This document shows, piece by piece, positions 56,710 to 64,000 of a stretch of 64,000 bases of DNA. Below the pieces are notes generated by a model. That model saw nothing but the letters and a program-made list of their open reading frames with translations, was not told the origin of the DNA and made no database searches. The position numbers and the translations under genes are program-made. Source of the DNA: Plantago ovata (lineage: Eukaryota > Streptophyta > Magnoliopsida > Lamiales > Plantaginaceae); assembly GCA_028274465.1 (NCBI GenBank), contig CM051456.1, forward strand, positions 128,046,880-128,110,879, given 5' to 3'. Numbering within the stretch: position 1 is the first letter of the stretch; each line of letters opens with the position of its first letter.

Positions 56710-58400
56710 TACGATGTGTTTCTCTAAATTCTTTCTTCCAATTCATTTCATGAAGTACATGGAGTGTGTGTATAAATAGATGTATACAAAAGTATATTAA
56801 TAAAGAGTCTATAATATAAAAGTAGATTTTTAGCATTTTATGGATTTAAATGTTGAAAAGAAAACCTATGTTAAATATTGCGGATATAAAAGTGCATAAT
56901 AGATAGATTTTTAGCCAACAAAGACATATGTGAAGTTTGAAATATTAATATGTTGGGACCTTGAAATTGACCCAAGACCGCGTGGCAATAATTCGTATTG
57001 GTACGCACGAATTGGACGTCTATTAGACATGACTGGCTCATAAAGTGGAGATAAGTCATGTTTTTTTCCGGAAGAACGACAGAGGAATATGGTATGCCAG
57101 ACAGTGAGAGAGTTGGTGCATCATGAGAGATAGAGGGAGAATCAAGACTTTTCAGAAAATATATGTTTATTCATCGGTGAGAGTGATAGCTAAGGTTTGA
57201 TGGCTTATATAACAAACCATAAACCTTTTAGGGTATCTCACGTGTCATTGGTCAGACGGGCTCAACCTAACAAAAAAAATAAAAAATCAAGAACATCCTA
57301 GACTCTAACGGATAAGAACAACTTAATCAACGATGTGTTGACAAATATAAATAAAGACGAACAGGTAATAAAAGAACTATTCTAGATGCTTCCCCATTGA
57401 TGAACTTGTCGACCTATGAACTAACCACGACTAGAATGGCAGCACGAACATAATAAAACAACCGCTCTATTTTAGCAAAACTTCTCACTATTATTACCAG
57501 AGTAGTTAGAATAATATTAAAAAATTGATAAGACTTTGTAAAAGAAACTGTTAGTTGTTAATGATCTCACTTTTATGACCCTAAAAATTTGTTCAAGAGT
57601 TTTATCTGTTTTTAATTTCTTTTTTAATTGTTATGGTGTTAGCAATGGGAAGTTCGTAAGAAAATAGATCAAAGGAATTGTGGTGAATTTTAGGAAAATA
57701 AAGAAAAACAAACCTCATTAATCTCTTTAGTATTTTTTTTTTTTCTCCGTATTTCTTATTGAACAAGAAAGTTTGAAAATAAAAAATAATTTTATAAAAT
57801 AGGTGTTGCTGGTAGCACTCATTAGTTAGGTTGGTTGAAACTTGATAAGCTATCTAGCTTTGTTTGGTTCTAAAAAAAAAAGGCTATCTAGCTTTTATGA
57901 AAGTGGTTAGTAAGGATTTGTTATTTTCGTCTAAAAAAGTCTAAATTGGACTGATTTGAACTGAACTGAACTTATTTGTAGTACAAAATATTATTAGGCA
58001 AATTTAAACTGATCTAAACTGAACTTAATCAATTTTCAGATGAAAAGAACAGAGCATAAGTTATTAATTGAATGAGTTGTTTTTTTTTTTAGAGAATTGA
58101 ATGCAGTTGTTAATTGTTAATTTGTGAAATACGGATTTATAAAATAAATTGCCTACTGTAGCTTTTATTTTGATAAGTTACATACCTGAGTTAACATAGG
58201 CATTCACGATAAGTTTATCTAGTTTATAAATTGACACTGAACACACCCTTAGTCCTTAGTCAATGTCACTAATCTCAATTCTCAAACATTTTCAACCAAC
58301 TAATTATAGGTATCCTCCAGCGACGACAATTATAAATTCAGAAAATTACATAAAAGAACCACTCTAGAGCACCTAATTGCTAAAACAACCACTTTAAAAA
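56710..58400. other. Intergenic, no gene seen
   Basis: AT-rich sequence. 57060-57420 has unrecognised unique sequence; 57900-58050 has short CTGATTTGAACTGAACT-like repeats. Confidence 0.4.
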
Positions 58401-58404
58401 ACAT

Positions 58405-58594
58405 CTTACAAAAAAGGCCATTCTATTTTTTATGGTGCCCTAAAATACAAGTAGTCTTACAAAAAAGGTCATTCTATTTTTATGGTGCCCTAAAATACAA
58501 GTAGTCTTACAAAAAAGACCATTCTATTTTTATGGTGCCCTAAAATACAAGTAGTCTTACAAAAAAGGCCATTCTATTTTTTGGTGCCCTAGAA
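58405..58594. repeat. Tandem repeat, about 50-bp unit, four copies
   Basis: Units begin CTTACAAAAAAGG at 58405, 58456, 58506 and 58556 and contain CATTCTATTTTTATGGTGCC. Differences are single bases. Confidence 0.92.
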
Positions 58595-58597
58595 TCT

Positions 58598-60328
58598 AAT
58601 GAAACTAGTATTTTGCCATTGAAACTAGCATTTGTGTTGCCGAAACTAATTAAACTAGCATCAATCTAATGAACTAACATTTTGTGTGGCACTCGTGATG
58701 CCGAAACTAATGAAACTAGCATTCGTGTTTGCCGAAACTAATAAAACTAGCACTTGTATTGAAACTAGCATTTTGTTGCTGAAACTAGCACTTATGATGC
58801 TGAAATCTAATGAAACTAGCATTTTGTCGTTGAAACTAGAAGTTGTGATGCTGACAATAACGCAAATAGCTTTTTGACTTGCCAAAATTAATGAAACTAG
58901 CATTTTTTTTTTGCCGAAACTGGCATTTTTTTGCTGAAATTAGCACTCATGATGTTGAAACTAATAAAATTAACTTTTTGTTGTTGCAAACTAACAGTTG
59001 TGATGTTGAAACTAATGAAACTAGTATTTTTATTGATGAAACTAGCAATTATGATAGTGAAATTAATGAAAGTAGCATTTTTGTTGATGAAACTAGCAAT
59101 TATGATGGTGAAATTAATGAAACTAGCAATTATGATGGTGAAACTAATGAAACTAGCATTTTTGTTGATGAAACTAGTATTTGTGTTGTTGAAACTAATA
59201 AAACTAACATTTTTGTAGTTGCATTAATAAAACTAACAATGGAGTGATGATGTAACTAGCATTTTTGTTAATGAAACTAGCATCAAACTATTGAAACTAA
59301 CACTTGTAATGTTGAAAACTAATGAAACTAGCATTTTGTCGTTGAAACTAGCAGTTGTGATGCTGAAACTAATGAAACTAGCATTTGTGTTGATGAAACT
59401 AGCTTTTTTGTTGCTGAAACCAACAATTATGATGCTCAAATTATTGAAACTAGCATTTATTATGCTGAAAACTAATGAAACTAGCATTTTTGCTGTTGAA
59501 ACTAGCACTTGTGATGCTGAAACTAATGAAACTAGCATTTGTGCTGATGAAACTAGCTTTTTTGTTGCGGAAACCAGCACTTATAATGTTCAAACTATTG
59601 AAAATATCATTTTTGTTGTTGAAACTAATGAATTTTTTTTTGTATGATGTTGAAACTAGCATTAACAGTTAATTTCATATAGTTTCAGCTAGTTTATGAA
59701 ACTAGCTTTTTGTCTGAAACTAGTTTATGATACTAGATTTTATGTGTTGAAACTAATATGAAACTAGCATTTGTGTTGCTGAAACTAGCACACGTGATGC
59801 TAACACTAATGAAACTAGCATTTTGTGTTGATGAAACTAGCACTTGTGATGCTGAAACTAGCATTTGCGTTGCCGAAACTAATGAAACTAACATTTATGT
59901 TGCTGAAACTAGCATTTTGTTGCTGAAACTAATAAAACTAGCACGTGTATTGAAACTAGCATTTTGTTGCTGAAACTAGCTTTAATTGTTGCTGAAACTA
60001 GCACTGAAACTAGCAGAAAATGGAATGAAACTAGCAAGAAATGAAATGAAACTAGCAGAAATGGAATGAAACTAGGCGAAATCAAATGATCAACCACCGA
60101 AACTAGCATAGAACAAATGATCATGGACCGAAACTAGTCGAAATCAAAGTTTCAAGCACCGAAACTAGCATAGAACAAACGATCATGGACCGAAACTAGG
60201 TGAAATGAAAGTATCATGCACCGAAACTAGTCGAAATGAAAGGTTCGAGCACCGAAACTAGGCGAAATGAAAGTATCAAGCACCGAAACTAGCCGAAATC
60301 AAATTAACAACCGCTGAAACTATTTCGG
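58598..60328. repeat. Degenerate minisatellite with GAAACTAGCA core
   Basis: About 1.7 kb in which GAAACTAGC or GAAACTAAT recurs every 10-30 bases, with spacers such as ATTTTTGTTGATGAAACTAG, TTGTGATGCTGAAACTAATG and, at the right end, GAAATGAAAGTATCAAGCACC. The repeat makes artificial open frames on both strands (for example 58879-59247 + with DETS/NETS repeats). Right-hand units (60010-60310) are a distinct subfamily with CACCGAAACTAG. Confidence 0.93.
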
Positions 60329-60340
60329 AGTAGGTCGGAT

Positions 60341-60562
60341 TTGGGGTCGGAATTATATGGGAAACGGGCGGATACTGGTTATGGTGGGAATAATAATAAT
60401 AATAATAGTAATAATATTAGTGTTGGTGGATACGGTGGGAATGATGATGGTGGTTATGGGATTACTAGTAATGAAGGGGTTTATGCTTACAAAGGCAGCA
60501 CTGAGCCGTATGGAGCTAGCGAGCATTTGGTAATTGACTTATTAAGATGGCTTTTTTTGTAA
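60341..60562 (+). pseudogene. Gly/Asn/Tyr-rich exon fragment
   Basis: The frame reads GSELYGKRADTGYGG, then an Asn run, then GVYAYKGSTEPYGASEH, and reaches a possible donor (GGTAATTG at 60529). This composition resembles the disordered tail of a nucleic-acid or trafficking protein, but I cannot name the family. It abuts the minisatellite and no other exon is visible, so it is probably an isolated fragment. Confidence 0.3.
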
Positions 60563-60633
60563 TTAATGTTGGTTATTGATTTATTTATATATTTTTCCCT
60601 TATAAATTTACACCTTCAATTTAGTCAAATACA

Positions 60634-60750
60634 TCTTTTTTTTGAAAAATTTGTGGAACTTACAAAATTTGAGAGTAAACTGGTCCTATAGGGATCGAAC
60701 TTGGACATTTTGAAACTGAGAGGGGTTTATTACCACTGAGCTAAAGCTAA
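60634..60750 (-). mobile_element. tRNA-derived SINE
   Basis: On the minus strand TTTAGCTCAGTGGTAATA (box A) is followed by AGTTCGATCCC (box B) about 45 bases later. It then runs into a tail ending in an A-rich stretch (a T-run on the plus strand at 60634). Confidence 0.6.
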
Positions 60751-60759
60751 TTATAGTAA

Positions 60760-61190
60760 ATTCTACTACATATTTACTACTAGGTCAGAGTTCAGGGGTT
60801 CCAGTGACCCCATTAATCCTCCCATATCTTACCAAGTTACAACCTAATAAATTAAATTAGGGCGATCTAGTTGTGATTTGTAAGCAGATCGAGGTGGAGG
60901 TGGGTGGACATGGCAGTAAGGGGCGTCTTTTTTAATTGTTGGTGTTGATTTCGGTGTATCGGTAGGATGAAATGATTGATTTTGGTTAGCAGTTACTATT
61001 ACTACTTGTTGTTTTGGTATGAGAGAGAGAGAGTTGATTTTGATCCTGTATGATAGAAACTACTCTAGTGTTTTGCCGTGATCACTGATCATTTTGGTCC
61101 TGTATGATTTCGGAGTATGCATGTTTGTGTTTGCCATTAATACATACTCAACGGAGGCATTTTGTCTTGAGAAACACTACAACAAAGTAA
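60760..61190. other. Intergenic, nothing recognised
   Basis: Contains a short GA microsatellite (61021-61033) and the 3' flank of the DUF3511 gene. Confidence 0.4.
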
Positions 61191-61253
61191 CTTCACACAA
61201 ACGGTAAACAAACCAGAGTAAAGAAACAATTTGTACATGTCTGAAATATATTA

Positions 61254-61505
61254 CTAGATACGGTAACGCATGTCAATGAGCTTGTTCTTGATCCACTTGA
61301 AGCTGTCTCTAACAGATGCTTTAACTTTACCTTCCCTTTGGAACATATTGTAGGCAGCAATTCTCTTCCTTCTCTTTGTCTCCGCTTCATTTGATGTCCC
61401 AAAGGCTTCGCCCTTTGCACTCGGGCCATTAAACGTGTACGTGTTTGGCCCGTCTTCGCATCCGAAGACCGATGAGTAACCTGGACATGATCTGCTCTTC
61501 TCCAT
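61254..61505 (-). CDS. DUF3511 domain protein
   Basis: An intronless gene for 83 residues. The C-terminal half (about 44-83), KRRKRIAAYNMFQREGKVKA followed by SVRDSFKWIKNKL, is the DUF3511 signature of a plant-specific family of small basic proteins (pattern KRRKRVASYKxYxxEGKVKxSxRxSFRWIK). The N-terminal half is variable and rich in Ser/Gly. Length is at the short end for the family. The function is unknown. TATATATA at 61693-61700 lies about 190 bases upstream of the start codon. Confidence 0.88.
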   Translation of the reverse strand: MEKSRSCPGYSSVFGCEDGPNTYTFNGPSAKGEAFGTSNEAETKRRKRIAAYNMFQREGKVKASVRDSFKWIKNKLIDMRYRI

Positions 61506-61949
61506 CTTAACTCGGATTTGGTGAAGTGGCTGTGAATTGGGAACAGTTTGCTAGTTTTGAGCTATGATTTTATACAAGTGGAAAGAGAAAGAAATTAAGC
61601 ACACTAAATGGGGAAAGCCTAGATTATCGTTATATGCATGGCTATTAAAATTGTTACTTTTCAAAAGGTGTTCACAATTTGTCTAGTGTCTCTTATATAT
61701 ATACCATTTGCTTATGTAACACATGCAAGTGCGCCGAAAGAAACTATTATTAGACATAATAATATGATATAATTAAGACCACATTTTACAAGTTATGACT
61801 TGCACTTTGGCAACTTTATGGAGTATAGAATTGGCATTTGTAATTGAAACTTAATTTAGTAAAGAATAGTCCGGGATATTGAACCCCGTTTAAAATGAAG
61901 TGGTAATTTTCTTTGAATGAGTATTAATTATTACCTATGATTGGGGAGT

Positions 61950-62100
61950 TATAAGGTGGTGCAGCGGAGTTAGGAGTTGGAATAGTGAAGGAGAGGTGCA
62001 AAGTTCGATCCCCGGTGGCAGCGGAGTTATATGGTTGGTTTAAGTGTGTATAAATAAGGTGGTAGTTGTAATATTTGTTGTTTAAAATAAAAATACATTT
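61950..62100 (+). mobile_element. Possible SINE
   Basis: GTGGTGCAGCGGAGTTAG resembles box A, and AGTTCGATCCCCGG (about 62001-62014) is a near-perfect box B. An A-rich tail follows (AAAATAAAAATA near 62085). Ends are undefined. Confidence 0.4.
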
Positions 62101-62109
62101 GATTGGAGT

Positions 62110-64000
62110 CTCCTCAATAGGCTGTGATGACCGATGATTTATAGTATATGAACCGATACAATGATAGTTGTAAACTTGTAATTTTAAAAGAAAATTAAAA
62201 ATTTAATGAATTATTATGTACTCCAAAATAATCTTTGCGATAATAAAATTTATAGTAGTATTAAATATGTAAATGAAGATAATATAATGAATGTCATTGG
62301 TGCCCATGCCGCGAATCATTTTTTTAAACAGCTAAAAGAAAAATTATTAGTACTCGAGCATAAGAAATGCTTAAACAACAATTACAACGAAAATACACAG
62401 AATAAAACTCTGAATTCTACGAGTTCAAAAACCATATAGTGGTGGGTCTGGGATTAACAATGTAATGGATGTATTTTGGATTAGGTTTTCGGTGGGATCC
62501 AATTACTATTCTTTATCATTTTTTATTAGGACTACGTTGGATTATTATGTTCGATTACATTTACACAATCTTCTTTACTGCTATAGGCTTTCAACTGCAT
62601 TATCAGTTAGCATCCTTATTAGGACTCAAGTGCGCGCTTTTTTAATAGATCATCGATGCGCTTTAAAATGGGGTGATCAAATCACTCTTACACTCTTAAC
62701 TCATTAGGTGGTGCTTCATTTTAGTTCACTCCCAACTCCATAAACATAGGTATGATCTTGTTAGTGCGTAATTGCTCTACTTAAGTAGTGTCGATGGTCG
62801 TTTCTAAGCAGTGATGGTGACCTTTTTCTCTATTCATGTAATAACATGGTGGGTGGGATGGGGGTTAATGACTTAATGCAATATAATAGGTTTGCCGTAT
62901 GGTCAAATCGGACTTCACTCGAAGGAGGTTCTTTCCTGTCCTTGTGTACTAGTTTTGAAGAGTGTGTGACAACAATTAGAGAGTGTTTGAAGCTAAGTTG
63001 GAGAACCTCTATTAGCACATGACTTCTTTTCTCCAAAAGAGCTCTACTATTCCTCATTTCATCCCTCATCTCATTTTTCATTTTCTTTCATTTTCTCTCT
63101 CTAGCCTATAACTCCCATAAAATCTCCACCCTTCATTTTTTTCCACTCATCCTCCATATTCATATCATCCACCTCCATATCCATATCATCCATCTCCATA
63201 TCCATATCATTCATACCCTCCATTCTCCTCAATTTCCGTACCTAATACAAATATAAAAAAAAATCCTTCTTACACCTCATTATTACCCTACTCTACACTC
63301 CTATTTATCAACCAAAATAACACCAAACACAATTTCATCTCCATTCTTTAATTGAGGTTACTATTCATCAACTCATACCTTTTCCTTAAATGAGCTCATG
63401 AACTTAGCTCCAAACACTCTTTTAATGTTTGATACCTTGATTTAGAGATTTGGACTAATTTATGGGCATTGGTTCTAATAATTACGTCGGTCCAATTGTA
63501 CCGTGATAAGTGTAGACTTAAAAATGTGTCAGGCGATGGTAGTAGGCCCAATATTCATTTGATGGGCTTGGTCCATGCCTAACTAGAGGTAGTTTTACGT
63601 TTTTTTTTTCTAGAATATGCGTGTTGATGCCACTCGTGGTACACCTTTCGGATTTCTTCATGGTCCTTCTCCTGAATTGAGATTTGTCCAACAGAGGTGA
63701 TTTTGGACTTTCATCTTTCAGGTCTTCACTTGTAGAGATGGTGGGCCTCGTGGTCATGGTAGGATTGAGGCATGCAATTCGTGGTCTTGCAACTTGTTGA
63801 GTAGCGTCATTCTTCTTAGGTCGGAATGGAGGTAAGTAGGACGTGATGGGTGGAACCTAGACATCTGGTACGGTGTCCATCACAGTGGTGCTCTTGATTC
63901 TTGACAAGGCTCATTGCGGTCCTTCTCCAAGACCTACCATCAGGCCCAATTCCTTTTTTTGTGATGTTGAGAGGTCCGGAAGTGAGACCAGCTTAACTTG
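62110..64000. other. Intergenic; short repeat near 63.15 kb
   Basis: A 24-bp unit (CCATATCCATATCATCCA type) repeats about three times at 63145-63215. A 77-codon frame at 62206-62439 and others have no recognisable domain. The right edge (63600-64000) is unrecognised and could be part of an LTR or gene continuing outside the window. Confidence 0.35.

Noticed and set aside
56585..56836. Single-exon 83-codon reading of the third defensin-like gene
   Set aside because: It reads through the intron; the two-exon model gives a signal peptide plus cysteine-rich peptide like its two paralogues.
58661..60124. Many frames of 60-122 codons on both strands (MLVS, DETS repeats)
   Set aside because: Products of the GAAACTAGC minisatellite; both strands are open for the same reason and no start context or domain exists.

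Overview
This is plant nuclear DNA, most likely from a eudicot. The evidence is AT-rich intergenic sequence, short exons with GT/AG introns, plant-only families (defensin-like peptides, a pectin methylesterase inhibitor, AHL, ClpR2, DUF3511) and plant transposons (Cassandra, Stowaway MITEs, TRIM, hAT, MULE). I cannot name the species.

Region 1 (1-19.6 kb) is a mosaic of repeatedly copied blocks. It carries a small spliceosomal RNA cluster on the + strand: U1-like at 6948, U2-like at 8002 and 9757, and a truncated U1 at 12259. All four have plant snRNA promoter parts (USE plus TATA). An inverted U2 fragment lies beside the pectin methylesterase inhibitor gene (19001-19579, minus). A second 3' end of that inhibitor gene, at the left edge, is cut by a Cassandra TRIM whose LTRs contain 5S rRNA-like sequence. 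Other pieces are a 2.8 kb solo-LTR-like block, a pseudogene with an AIPP2-type SPOC-like domain, a minus-strand TRIM, and a TIGR01589-type gene with a solo LTR placed exactly at a splice junction.

Region 2 (19.6-31.5 kb) holds an intronless MBOAT wax-synthase-type acyltransferase, a three-exon GPI-anchored lipid transfer protein, MITEs, a LINE fragment between TTA microsatellites, and the first of three Mutator-like elements built around AGCTCC palindrome arrays.

Region 3 (31.7-44.3 kb) is a run of minus-strand housekeeping and regulatory genes: CLPR2 (9 exons, one 1-nt frameshift), TFB5 (TFIIH subunit) and a five-exon AHL DNA-binding protein. Two more palindrome-cored MULEs lie here, one inside the probable 5'UTR intron of TFB5.

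Region 4 (44.3-64 kb) has nested hAT elements, three minus-strand defensin-like peptide genes with the same two-exon layout, a probably transcribed chimera of F-box and Argonaute fragments, a 1.7 kb minisatellite built on GAAACTAGC, a SINE, and a DUF3511 gene.

The genes do not form one pathway. The main stories are duplication and decay of an snRNA cluster, a MULE group with self-complementary cores, and a local defensin-like expansion.
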